A stretch of DNA of 34,023 nt from NCBI GenBank assembly GCA_003049485.1, contig PYST01000304.1, positions 13,301 to 47,323 on the forward strand. Reading direction: 5' to 3'. Source of the DNA: Ophioceras dolichostomum (Eukaryota; Ascomycota; Sordariomycetes; Magnaporthales; Ophioceraceae). Positions 10,801-22,274 of this stretch are shown one piece after another; the stretch's first letter is position 1, and every line of letters begins with the position of its first letter. The notes beneath the pieces are model-generated. The model was not told the DNA's origin. It worked only from the letters and a program-made list of their open reading frames with translations, and did no database searches. Both the position numbers and the translations under genes were made by a program.

Positions 10801-13800
10801 TCCGTCTTCGTTCGTGTAGGTCTATCGCACGCCTCCCTTCCATAGGTATGCAGCTGGGCTGCTGGTTATTTGTCCCAGACGGACTTGATTCCGGTTCCCT
10901 CGGCTTCCAAACGTACTACATGCGCGCCAGAATTCTTTCTGGATCTCTTATCTTCCTGCACGTTACGACACTATGTCTTACTGTTATGGCTTTTGGTTGA
11001 AACAAAAAAAACTCCTGCTTTTGCGTATGATCCACTGCTTCCGTTCGAAACTGTCCCTGCTGTTGAATTTCGCATCGGGAGAAAGCCACATCGTTACGAC
11101 TGGAATATGCGATGCAATGAGTTGTATGTAGGTAGTCTGTACTGCGTTTTGCACAAAACAACCTGTGCAATGCGCCGTAGTATGCCATACGAGGTAGATA
11201 ATACTATGATAAACAAATGTAGATAGAATACATTGCGATACGGGATAAAAATATTTCATTGTAGCGTTGCGTGAAGACTAGGGGAAAGGAGGAGATTGTC
11301 TCTATCATGCGGGTCAGGCGCCTTGATTCTATACCTATGCCACACCGCCATCTCCAAGATGACAGAAATAATTTGCCACCATACCGGAATGCTAGCTTCT
11401 ATTTAGGCGGGAGAGGGGGTTGCAAGCCAAGCAGGCGGGCCGCCCCTTGTCTGCCTCCTCAAAAAGGGGATGTGGCTGAGACCAAGACTTAGGCTGCCTC
11501 TCGGCGCCTAACTTCGACAACAGGCAGTGCCAGCGTAGGTTCTGTAGGCCGCCATCATAGAAGTGATGGAGGTTCAAATCCCGTCAGAATTACTTCAAAA
11601 GCCATCCATAAGATGGCCAGCTCGCGGGTGCGATTATTGATCATCGAACATGGTAGACCAGATTCCCATTATGAGCCGCTCTTATAGCTGCACGCGAGGC
11701 GCGGCTTAAGTCCGGGCAGAGCCTCTTATGCCCAGATGAGACCCCTTGGTATCGATAAAGATGACGACGCGCGTCCTGCATGGCTCCAGGGCAAGACACC
11801 GGGGTCTTGACAGCGCAGGCAGCCATTGCGTTTGATGGAGAGGCTCCTCAGTGAAGAAAGGCACCTCGCTGATACTTCCAGGGACACGCCAACCTCCCCA
11901 AGTTCACCTGTGAGTCCCAATGGTATCTCTGAGACAGGGGCACGCAGCTAAGTGGTGTCCAGGTTGGCCCATTTGCCGGCCGACCCGCTCTGAGTACTAC
12001 GACATGCTGATAACGAAGGCCATTAGTCGAAGGACAGTAACTCCGTCCAGGTGAGACATATAATTCTATCTGCGAGAGTTGATCCACAGCTCCCCGGGCT
12101 GATAATGACTATAGACGCGAGGTCAGAGACACTTCGATTCTGCTCAACTTTTTTTTGTCATGCCGTTTGGTAATAATTCAGTTCTTCCCCTTTTCCAAGG
12201 TACACATTTCTGAAGAAAGGAAACCTGGCCATGTGGGTGTGGAAGGGGGGAAAATACGAACGGGCGTGAGCCACGCCCCTCCCCCAACCAACGCCAAAAA
12301 CTCTTCAATATCAAGGGGAAAGGAGGCAGAAAGCTAATTTCTGCAAGCGAAAAGGGGTTGGCCTCCTGACCGCTCATCCAAAGCTTTCTACCTCGCGCCA
12401 CCAAAAAAAAAAAAAAAAAAAAAAAGGCGAGGCGCTCTGGGTCACACAGCTAGGCCATTTTCTTTTCAGCGGCTTTTCTTCTGGATGATAAGAGCAGACA
12501 GGAAGGTTCTTTTTTATTACATAAACAGGCGCAGAGCAGCTTGGCCAGGAAGAAGAAGCAGTCTCTTTCGGGAAAGGTGGAATGTGACTGGGTTCCAGGA
12601 CCTGCAGAATTGGTGGTGTTGGGCCGTGATAGGCCAACGTGATAGGCCAAGCAAGGGATGCAATCTGAAGCCACACTGCGCGGGACAGCGCCATGTTGAA
12701 GAAGATTTTCAGAATTACAGGGGCGCTAACCTCCCCCTGGCCTGCATGTCTCTTTCCCCCCCAGTCGACTGAGCTTGACCGCTCGAAAGTGCACTTCGCT
12801 CGCAAGGATCGGGAAACACCCCACGACAATTTTCACTCAGAGAGCCCGCACTATTCGGTGAGGGAAGAGGAAGTCGGCTTGGCCCGGAGTGAATGACCAC
12901 CATGCACCTGAGTTTGACCCCTGCGAAATGTTATATACACTGAGCGGCTGCTCAGCGTATCAAATCACTCCCCCACGACACGCGGGATATCCTTCTCTTA
13001 TCTTTCTGCTGCAAGAGAAGCCTCCAGGCCTTTGACCCCAGCGTGACATGTAGACGCGCGCCGTGAAAAAACGTGCTCACTGTAGACTGATGGTCTGCTC
13101 TCAAGGGAATATATTAAGGTCGGGTCTTGTCTGTCTCCGACATTTCTCTGTTTGTGGTGTGCGCTTTTGAGCAAATTACACTGGAGCGCCGCCTGCATGC
13201 AGCCTCGCAATGCGCAAAGAGCTTGCTCAACCCAAAATTAGCCGAGATAGTGGTAGGCTACTGAGGTTCAAGCGTTCAGCCCCGAACTGAAGGTAAACCT
13301 TGATTCAGGTCCCCCATCCCGCGCCTTTGTGCAGAGAGTCACGAGCCAAAACTATGAAGAGAAACAAAACTGTCCTAGATTGGCATGTCCAACCCGAATG
13401 CGCTAACGAAAAGAAACAAGAACCTAAAAGCAGCATAATGACGGCGACTCGACTATTCAATACTTCGCAAAAGCTAGCCCAGGCAGCGACCGAGGGCAAC
13501 ACGAAACATCAAAGAAAGCCATACGGTGGCCGCTCGCCGCTCACGTTGGTGACATTTGCCAACGATGCTATTGGCCCGATCAATGTCTGTCCTCGCAGTC
13601 CGGCAATCGAAGCCGTCAGACTGGTCGCCCTGCTCTCTGCATCCTCCAGTTGCAGAACGCGCAACCCCTGCACTTTGGGACCACGAAAGCCTATGTGGCC
13701 ATCGTCCTCGACACTCACACCGCAAAAGCAAAAATGTGGCACAACTAGATGGCCGAGCCCAGACTCCCCCCCGTCCGCCTTGCCGGCAGGGACATTCTTT

Positions 13801-14427
13801 CAATCAAGCCGACCCTTTTCGGAGATTCATGTCCTCAGTGCTCCGAGACATTCCAGGCCCAATTGCAGTCAGATGTGGTCCAGAGCCTGCCAGGAGTGGT
13901 GGTGCTGCAGTGGTGCAGATCGTTTCAAGCTCAATTGTCACTGGCCAGCTGGCCCAGCCGCAAACCTTATTCGCCCTATCGTTAGAAAAGAGCTCTGAGA
14001 AGCGGTGAAGACAAGAATCTCACGCCAAGCAGGAATGCCGCCCGACTGGACAAGAAAAGAAGGTCGGCAATTTTAACATGGCATCTGAAACCTAGTCAAG
14101 GTCCGGTGCGTTGCCTTTGACGTGGCCACTGTCTCTCGTTGAGTGAGGGGTGTTCCCGCTGCCTCGGGTCCTCCGGTGTCCCTGGTACCCAACCGGCGTG
14201 CGTACGTGCATGGATACCCCCGCCATCGCCGTCAAGAGCGAGTCTGTCATCCTCTTCATGCCCTGGGGTATTAATGTCATCAACCAACATCATCTCCTCC
14301 TTTTTCACCACAATCGCTCGCTCTGCCACCAACGGATTCCGCACTGGCTTTTTCCTTCTTGCAAATTTTATCGACGACGACTTTCAGAAGAATCTCTCCG
14401 AACAGAACAGACCAAGACGAGACGAAT
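10801..14427. other. Intergenic region with A23 tract
   Basis: This holds the NLR 3' flank (AT-richer around 10980-11270), an A23 run at 12403-12425 and mixed sequence. Several overlapping open frames exist at 13300-14008 on both strands, but none has an intron model, a start context or a composition that singles it out. The last few hundred bases before 14428 include a pyrimidine-rich stretch at about 14291-14345, which fits a fungal promoter or leader. I recognise no gene. Confidence 0.5.
12403..12425 (+). repeat. A23 homopolymer
   Basis: A run of 23 A sits in intergenic DNA. It could be a slippage tract or the poly(A) relic of a retroposed sequence. I could not identify an element body or a target-site duplication beside it. 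Confidence 0.85.
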
Positions 14428-15311
14428 ATGGCGCCGGTGCAGCAGCGACTGACTGCGCCGCCGACGCCCATCTGCGATGCAGGCAACGGGCTCAGCAACC
14501 TGCCGCCGCCTGCAGGCGCGCTTAATGGCGGGTCTGACCACCACAACAACCAAGGAAACGCGCGTCGGGAGACGGGAGGAGGCACCGACCTGACTCCTGG
14601 CCTTCACGTCTGCGATGACAGATATGCCTGGTACATCACCGCCGATGGCAAAAAGTCCCGAGAATTCTGGACGACGGCCACTTGGCTGGAGTACACAACC
14701 GCCGCCGCCGAGTCGTCCGGGCCGCTGTCCACGGCTGCAGGCTCCTTGAGCGCGCAGCAGGGAACTTCGCTCCCGTGAGTACCGCACAAGTACCCTGACA
14801 CCGTGGCGCCAGGCTGCCAGGCCATCGCGCACTTGCTGACTCGTAAGCCCAAACAGATCGACCGACCTCCACGAAGACGATGACGACCGTAGCCGGCAGC
14901 AGGATGCCCGCTACTCCCACAACTCCCAAGACGACGTGCCCCCGCGCGTGCTCCTGCTCGGCCTCGCGGCCTCGGACGAGCGAAACACGCAACCCGAAGC
15001 CGGCCACGACGACGCAGAGCCGGCCACGGCCGCCGCGGACGAGGCCATCGGCGTCAACCACCTCCGCGTGGACGGAAGACACTGGTGCAGCGGACCGTGG
15101 GCAGACGTCCTATCCGCGTATCCGCCCAGCGGTGCCGACGACCCGCCCGAGACCCCAGCCGACAGGACCGTCGCACGACACACCTGGCTCGAGCAGGGGC
15201 TGGGCAGGCTTCCCAACGTCTCTGGCGCCGTCGCCCCTGTCAACAACAGGCTTGTGGTGGTCTATCCGTCGGGCGACTGGGACGACGACTACTTCCAGAA
15301 CTACAACAACT

Positions 15312-15380
<69 letters not shown>

Positions 15381-15409
15381 GCAACAAGCCCATGGACGAC
15401 GCGGAGTAG
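14428..15409 (+). CDS. Orphan protein with a 22-asparagine run near the C-terminus
   Basis: Two exons, 14428-14774 and 14857-15409, are joined by an 82-nt intron with donor GTGAGT, branch GCTGACT and acceptor CAG. The product is 299 residues. The ATG at 14428 has an AAT-ATG-G context. Residues 1-55 are Pro/Gly/Asn-rich. Residues 56-89 form a denser Trp/Tyr/Cys segment (HVCDDRYAWYITADGKKSRE, then FWTTATWLEY). Residues 117-150 are acidic. A second Trp-rich segment follows (VDGRHWCSGPWADVL and, later, TWLEQ). Residues 269-290 are 22 consecutive Asn, all AAC codons, preceded by DYFQNYNNY. There is no signal peptide or membrane segment. I do not recognise a family. The Asn tract makes the tail prion-like in composition, but aggregation is inference. 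The tract keeps other frames open too; this frame was chosen because the intron phase joins it. Confidence 0.75.
15302..15379 (+). repeat. (AAC)n coding microsatellite
   Basis: The block starts with TAC AAC AAC TAC and continues as 22 perfect AAC triplets from 15314 to 15379, ending at an AGC. In the chosen frame it encodes poly-Asn. Perfect triplet purity suggests recent slippage, so length variation between strains is likely. Confidence 0.95.
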
Positions 15410-15763
15410 CGAGTGGTGGCGAGCGTCCCCTTCGCTGCCGGGCAACGAGGAGAGTGTTGGGACTCTCAGATGGGACTTCCCCCTCAAGCCACAGCTCGGA
15501 CGCTCGCACACGATCCCTACTGCCGAGGTGGTGGGGTCCGCCGTCGTCTCGGTCACGCCGAGAACGACGACGACGAGGACGACGACGACGCCCCATCCCT
15601 TTCCTTGACGATGACGACGAGAGGGGAGGAGGGGACGAGGTAGGAAGAGAAGGGCGTTCGGTGAGAGAAGAAAGACGAGTCGGCAGAGGAGGGACAGGTG
15701 GAGGAGAAAGTGTGTCGTGATGTCGACCTTGTAACAACACAAAGGAGTTGAAGGTGGTGGAGG

Positions 15764-15788
15764 GTGTGTGTGTGTGTGTGTGTGTGTG
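15764..15788 (+). repeat. (GT)12 dinucleotide microsatellite
   Basis: Twenty-five bases of perfect alternating GT lie about 360 bp downstream of the poly-Asn gene stop codon, in its probable 3' flank. Confidence 0.9.
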
Positions 15789-18700
15789 ACTGAAGAGCTT
15801 GTATACGTACATGTTGTTGTTGTCGTTATTGTTGTTGAACTCATTTGTAGTTGAGAAGGGTTATGGGTTTTCCATGGTTGGCGACTAAGGTATTATACGG
15901 GCCTAGTTAGTTAGTTGTCCGAGAGATAGGATTACTCTCTGTCGGCCCTGCTTGGATCGGATGCCGCTTGGTTTTGCCAAGACTGTCTCTTTTCCTAGGG
16001 CTGGCTGCATGCTGGTTGAAGGCTTGGGTGGTCGGATTTATAGTGTTGTTTTCTTCTTATTCTTCTTCTTCTTGGGGTCCTCATACCTCTGTGTTACTAG
16101 CATATAGGCGTAACCTTACTGCCGCTTTCTTTCTTCGGAATTTCCCGGTCTAGGCAGATACCTGGCTCCGCTCGGACGCTGTCAGCGTTTCTTGTCTTCC
16201 GCATCTTTGTCTTACCTGAGTCGTTTCATCTCCTTTTGGTATACCGGTCTTAGATAAGAGGCTTACCCATCATACTAGGTGACCTAGATTCGGAAGGATG
16301 TTAATGCGATCCTCCTTGGGTATGTGGAATCTCTCTCGCCCCCCGGAAAGTGGCGCTTCTCGGACTCTGTTGGGCCAGACTCGTCTATCCGCTGCGAGTC
16401 GGTCGTCGAGGCCCTACTAGCTCTTCTTCAGCATATTTTTCGGGCTCGCACAGTCGTTTTTTGCAGTAGGCGGAGCGACGCTTCGCATAAGTGACGTCGT
16501 TGTTGGAAACTGATGATGATGATGAAGTGGATGATGACGACAAGCGGCATATCACCATCTTATTATCCCTTGCGTTCGGCAGTTCGACCGTTTCATTTTC
16601 TCCCCCCTTTTTCTTTCTTTTTTGCCCTTATGACTTTACCCCGGGATACCGGGACAAGAAAATGTCAAAAGTCCCGACGACCCGCTCCCCCGGTAGCGAG
16701 CGGGCCATCATGCAGGTTCCAACACCATCGGCATGTCTTCCGCGGGTGACGAGTGGCCCCTGGCTAGCCGAGCCGCGAGGTGACGAAAAGCGGAGTTGAT
16801 CGGCTCGCCGAGCATTGCAGGGATGTAATTTCTTGGGAATCCTTCTTTCCACGGCCCAAGTTCTCAGTTCCGGCATCGGCATCGGCGTCCCAAGACCCCC
16901 AAGGCAGGAATTGGGGGAGCCCGCAGGATTGCCTCCCTTGCCCCTGCCGACCGATCACCTAGACACACCATTCTCGGCGGGATTCGTTTCTCGAATGGGT
17001 ATCCCGTCCCGATTAGGCAAACCAACCTCCTGCTGGTTGGTAGTCGGAAGACCTGTTTCTGATATGAGCACCATCTGGGTGACTATGTTGGACTCGAGGG
17101 AGTGCGGCATGTTCGGTGCTGCCTCGTTGACGTTAAGGGATCGAGAGGGGCGCGAATCGTCGAGCTAGTGTTGCGTTGAAGGCGATAATAGACTTTACTG
17201 CATTGGACTACCTACCTTTAGATCTCTACAATGGCAACTCGAGGCGCACCTGCTGCCTTTTAGATGCCTCTCTGGCTCTCATATTTTGCCACGTTGTGCT
17301 TGTTCTACCTAATCCTCCAGCTCGTATGAGAATCGCCTCCGTGACCCAAAGACAGACCGAAGGCATAGCTGCCCAATGTCCCTGTTAACCAATCGTTCAG
17401 GATGCCGAAGTCCTAGCGACGAGATGTCAGTCTGCTGGAGACCAATCAGTCTGCTTTGGAGGTCAGAATCATGCTGTGGCCCGAGCGAATGGGATGATGC
17501 CAACGCCTCATGTTTGCTTCCACCTTTTTTCGCTGCCCGTCCCTATCGAGCTGCCTTTGTTATCTACCTACCTACCTTCCTGTACCTTATCGAGCGAGAC
17601 ACACTCCAGCTGTGTTAGCTAATCTGTCGAGCTCTGCCCCCGGTCCAAGACACCAGCCAGCAAGAGCGCACTGGGAAAGAAGAAGAGAGGGGGAGTGGCA
17701 CGATGAAGGGGGGACATGGGGCACACCTGCGCAGCCAGCCGACGCGTCATCCCCTAACCCGATGGAGTGGTTGAGGATTTCGGTATGTGGGCGTGAAGTG
17801 GGTGGATAAGGCCTAGACTTTTTCAGGGGGAGCTTCCTTTCCCTGCGCCCCACCCCGACACCAAGAACGAGGTCCAGAGTAGCGTTCTGGAACGACGGGG
17901 GAGCAAAGTGCCAGGAGTCCATGTCCATTAGGAAGAACTTTAAGCTTATTTCAACCGCCTTTAGTGCGCGGACTATTCAATTGTTTATAGTTCGTGTCAT
18001 TCATCTTTTTTTTTCCTTTTTTCTTTTTGAGATGTCGCAGATGCACAGCGGCGACACCTTTGGGGAAATGGCTGACCGCAGGGCAGATTACAAGGCGTAT
18101 GCTGGGTATTATCAAACATCATATCGAATTTGTGCAGCGCAAGGTACCTCTCTCCAAGCAGGTACCCTAGACAGCTGCACTACCATGTCAGCTTAGAGCT
18201 AGAAAGCTAGCCTACGAAAGCGCAGAAAGCCGGTTTCCACCTTTGAGGATCCGGTTTGTGCGGAGGAGCCCCTTTTCACTTGCGTCATCTGCCAATGGAA
18301 GCGTGAACATCCGAGCTAGAAGTCGCCCTCGCCGAGCAAAAAAATTATCGAGAAGGCAAGTGCGTGCATGGCAGACCGAAGGCGCTTAGTGGTTGGCTCC
18401 GCTGAACCACCCAGCTGCAGGGGCTTGCAGCGGTGCTGCAGCACCAGACTCCATGTCAGACGGCCTCGAACGGCCAGCGCGAGCCCTTCACGTTGATTGA
18501 TTGGACTAGAGCGGCCAGGTCCAACAAAAGCTTCGCCACCTTCAGGCAGGCTGGCCTCCTGTTATTTCCCTGCCTAAGGTACCACTTATCGTCGCCTGTT
18601 CCTACTTTCTTCGAATGTTCGATGACACGTTGCTTCTCATGATCTTCGTCGTTTGCTCCAGAGACGCTGCTTACGGTGCCATGAAAGGGAGAGGGAGTTG

Positions 18701-19794
18701 AACGGCGTACTGACAAGGCCCTTCGAAGGCACTGATGAGTTCGTGCTAGGTGGGCAGCCAGAGGGATCTCACAGCATCATCGCACACCAAGTCATGGGTG
18801 ACGTTTGGTCCCTGCGCGTTAGAGCTGCGATACCCTGTAAGGGATGTAAGGCGTAGGGCGACGCGACCCATTCCACGAGCCTGGCACCATAACGTCACGA
18901 CCTGCCAAGGACGTTGGGGGACCAAAATTAGCGTTCCTACCATTTCTGTCTCGCCAGAAGGCCTCAGCCTCCCGTTGCTGAATTGACAGGCGGTGCAGCT
19001 AGAATCCTTCCCCGAGGAAATTTTCCGGGTTTAGTAGCACATGTGTCTTAAACCCAATCCACTGCCGAACGCTCTCCATCACTGAATTTACTCAAGTCCA
19101 ATCAACCCAACTTTCGGTAAATTTTGGGCGCTTGGTGCACGCATCCTCGATGGAGCTGCCGAATGTGCAGCTGCTACCTGCTTTCTGAATGGCTCAAGCG
19201 GGATCGAGAAAACAGTTGAGGATCGTATGGTCTGCCGTTGGGACTTACTATGCATATCTTAGGCGTCGGCTTCGCCACCACTCTTTCCTTCCTAGGTAAA
19301 AGGAGGAAAGCACCTTGGGTGCAACCCTCAAGATTCATTCCATCAATGTGTCGATAATGCACTTGCGAGCAAAAATTCCCACTCCTTTTTCAACGGTACG
19401 GCTACAAAGTGGAGCCAAAGCAAAGCGCAGGCTCACCGGCGGCAGACCTTGGCCCTTATCGAAGGGCGCCGGCCGTAACAAAATAAGCAAAAGGACCGAG
19501 ACGGTTGTTCACGCTGTTTGCCTTCTTTCGGTGGTTTTTAGAACATTGCTAGGCAGGGAGTACCAATGTTTCATCATATTCCTCCTCTATCTATCGTCGG
19601 GGGCTTTTTGGTCAACGCAGTCCCTCCTTTGATAACCTCTGAGGGCCACGGGTACAAGCCTGGGCGAACCAGTTTTAGCTGGGTACCTACTGAAGCCCCT
19701 GATAAACAAGGCAAACACGGCGTCCACCAACTGTAAAATCTTCGTATCGTATTAACAACGAAAAGTATTTGAGCATGGCATCGCCCTCACTCCC

Positions 19795-20067
19795 GCGTCT
19801 TTTTGCTTCTTCGTTTCGGCATCAAAGCCTTCAACTCTTCTCTCCTCGTGTCGCCTCTCTTTCGCGTGTGCCGTTTCTCTATATATCATTCATCACTCTC
19901 CTTCTAAACTCTCGTTAACTCCCACCTGCGTACCTATCTTTCTGAAGCAAAGCAGACACTTCGTCCTTCCCTTTTTGTATTAGACAACACTGCCTACCGA
20001 CCTCCCTGACTGATATAAGGACTATAGAAGTCTGGCGCTATTATCAGTTTGCGTGCAGCCGGTCCTT
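19795..20067 (+). promoter_or_regulatory. Pyrimidine-rich promoter/leader of the 263-residue orphan gene
   Basis: The stretch is dominated by C and T (for example around 19830-19880), contains TATATAT at 19880-19886 about 180 bp before the ATG, and has a second CT-rich block just upstream of the start. This layout is common for fungal core promoters and leaders. Assignment is by position and composition only. Confidence 0.45.
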
Positions 20068-21020
20068 ATGGCGCAGGAGCAGCCGAACAATAAGCGCCCG
20101 CTCACCGAGAGCATGGAAGGTGAGCGGCGACCCGCACCCGCACTTCGCCGCCGAAACAATTTTGATGCAGGTCAATATGCGCGTTGGTAAGTCTCCCCGC
20201 CTTTGATCTGCCTCCGTCATATTCGACCATTTCTCTTTATGACTGACACGCCGAACTCTTACAAAGGTCCTCGACGTCCACAAACTATTTCGCGGCGGCT
20301 CCTGCCACTGAATACATCACTGACGCCATCCGTTCGCCCTCGCCCACAGCGACTCCATATCCCGACATGATGACCGAACCGGATCAGCCGCATGAAGCCT
20401 CCACACACGACCATCTCCCGAGCCGGGATCTTCAGGGCTTCGTGGGACGGACCTTGTCCTACCCCTACCAATACACGCCGTCGGCTGCCGGCCACCATCT
20501 TTCCGAGGCGGCAGTGCGGTACAGCTGTTCTGACCCGGGATATACCCGCGAGCCAGTGCAGTACCACCGGAGCTCAATGAACGTGGAACTCGGGTCCGCG
20601 TATGACGGGTAAGCACAATAAGTTACGGCCCAGTCCTCGGCCTAGATGCGGGCAGCACGCTAATCGGTCTCCTTATATATTATTGCCAGCTCCCGTCAAA
20701 ACTCGTGGGTTGCACCAGGGCCGCGACCGTCCCTGCCGCTCTCATACTCCGACGTCGAATCGCCCGAGAGCAGGTTCATCGGGGACCCTCACCCACCATT
20801 CACGGTGATGCGGCCGGTGACGGGGGATCTGGAGCGCTGGCTCCATCTGCGGAGAATTACGACTGCCGTATTGGCCAACGGCGGCATCACTCCTCCGGAC
20901 GAGCAGGCTTCCTCGCTCCAGGAACTCGATCACATTGGCGGAGGGCTTGACAACGATGCCCAGTATGACATCGACTGGCAGCCATGGCCAGGGTATTACC
21001 GGCCCCATTCGACTCACTAA
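20068..21020 (+). CDS. Orphan protein of 263 residues, three exons
   Basis: Exons 20068-20186, 20267-20608 and 20690-21020 join in frame through introns of 80 and 81 nt. The donors are GTAAGT and GTAAGC, the branch motifs ACTGACA and GCTAATC, and the acceptors AAG and CAG. The N-terminus carries two basic clusters (NNKRPL and LRRRNN, residues 7-36) that could act as a bipartite nuclear signal. The middle is rich in Ser, Pro, Thr, Tyr and His and looks disordered. A more ordered, probably helical block follows near residues 206-220 (TGDLERWLHLRRITTAVLAN), then the tail WQPWPGYYRPHSTH. There is no signal peptide and no membrane segment. I do not recognise a family and assign no function. The consistent splice phases make the gene model fairly secure. 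Confidence 0.8.
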
Positions 21021-21885
21021 GAGCGCTGCGCAAGTCGCTTATCGAGGTTGATTGGAGAAACAGGGAAGGACGTCGTTGAAGATTGATGAGCCTCAGGGTT
21101 CAAGCAAGGAGGGATCCTCCTGGAACACCTGACCAATGGCGGATAGCATGGTCAGACATCTTCCCCCCCTTATCCGTTTCCCTAGCTCCCGCAGTCGTTT
21201 CTGGTCTCAAACCGGTCTTCTCCGCCATCATTGGGTGCCGAAGATCGTCCAGCATGGCCTGGATGTGTTTGGCGGTCCCCCAACTTGTTCATATTCCGGC
21301 GTTCGATTCAACCTTTTTTTTTGTGGTCTTCCCGTTGCTCTGCCCTGTGCACCAAACCCCGCCCGCTCCTTTGCTTTTTGTGCACATCGTCACAGCCACC
21401 TCCCCTCCCATCACCACCTGGACCTTTCTCGCGACAAATATTTTCCATCGCTGCTGCTTTTTCACCACTAAAGTGTTTTCGGAATTTTCAGCCACCAGCA
21501 TAGAGCTTGCTTTCTTAACCCTCCTGACCTACTGGCCCTGGTCACCCTGTAATTGTAAAATCACCAATTTGCCCCCTCCTAATACAAAGAGCTTTTTGTT
21601 GGCGGTGTCCGGCGATGATGATGATGGTGATGATGGTGATGCGCGCCTCGCGACAAGTCATGAATTGAACGGCAGACCTCGACCCCAAGCTCAGCTCAGC
21701 TCACCCACTTGGGAGACGTACGTACATCTACACCTCGTATCTTTACGCACACGCCTTACACAGCAGAGCGACAGAGTCTAGTCGCCTGCTCTTCACAAGA
21801 CAATCCCAAACTCCTTCAATGTTTGTGTCGCATTGTCTTGTCCCGGCCCGCAGACGATTGCTGCAGCAGATCGCTTTTCGGCTCG
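21021..21885. other. 3' flank and intergenic sequence
   Basis: This follows the stop of the 263-residue gene. It has CT-rich patches, a GATGATGATG-type patch at about 21615-21640 and an open frame of 232 codons at 21083-21781 that looks fortuitous (low-complexity, no splice or start support). I see no gene here. Confidence 0.5.
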
Positions 21886-22274
21886 ATGACCCAATCCGGC
21901 CAGAGCACGTCGACCTCGCACCCATCATCAGGCCGCCAATTTATCTGCGCGGGCATCAATAAGAGCGTCCGAGAAGAGACAAGTGTGGTTGCCTTCTTTG
22001 AGGCACTCAAATCACGCAGATCGGTACGTCCGCAAGCCTCGAGACTCGAGAGACTCGACAGTCGTGGGGGAGACATGTCTTGCTCGACTCGACTCGATGC
22101 AATGCAATCTCTGGTCAAATGACGCTCGAGACCCAATCTTCGCGCGTCCATGGGAAAGTGTAATATTGTGAGCACGTTTGATAAGGATTGTGGTGTGCGC
22201 ATCCTCATAACCATTGGGCCAGTGGTAGGATGCTCGCGATAGTGACACAGACGACCTCGGCATTTAAAGGGTGA
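21886..22274 (+). CDS. Possible small two-exon protein (weak)
   Basis: A start at 21886 opens 46 codons whose product (MTQSGQSTSTSHPSSGRQF, then ICAGINKSVREE and FFEALKSRRS) looks more protein-like than its surroundings and stops exactly at a GTACGT donor at 22024. Using the CAG at 22248-22250 as acceptor continues in phase for seven codons to TGA at 22272-22274, giving about 53 residues. The intron would be 227 nt, long for this window, and I see no good branch site. The start context is poor. No family is recognised. Confidence 0.25.

Larger units (their letters stand above)
15410..20067. other. Long intergenic region
   Basis: About 4.6 kb without a gene I can support. It begins with the 3' flank of the poly-Asn gene and a GT repeat at 15764-15788. 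A GAT-rich patch lies around 16510-16540, and TACC-type repeats occur near 17564-17585. The last 300 bases are pyrimidine-rich and form the promoter of the next gene. Open frames here are short, mutually overlapping and without splice logic. Confidence 0.5.

Noticed and set aside
11540..11605. tRNA-like T-loop (GGTTCAAATCCC near 11572)
   Set aside because: The T-stem pairs at only two or three of five positions and no matching acceptor stem or D-arm is found at the proper distance.
13300..14008. Several overlapping open frames, up to 232 codons, on both strands
   Set aside because: None has a good start context, splice model or recognisable motif, and frames on opposite strands are equally long.
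15085..15844. Poly-Gln, poly-Thr, poly-Val and poly-Cys open frames over the AAC repeat
   Set aside because: The trinucleotide repeat keeps several frames open on both strands. Only the Asn frame joins the upstream exon through a proper intron.
21083..21781. Plus-strand open frame of 232 codons
   Set aside because: It begins 60 bp after a gene stop, is low-complexity (Ser/Pro/Thr/Phe, plus an Asp run from GAT repeats) and probably reflects a 3' flank.
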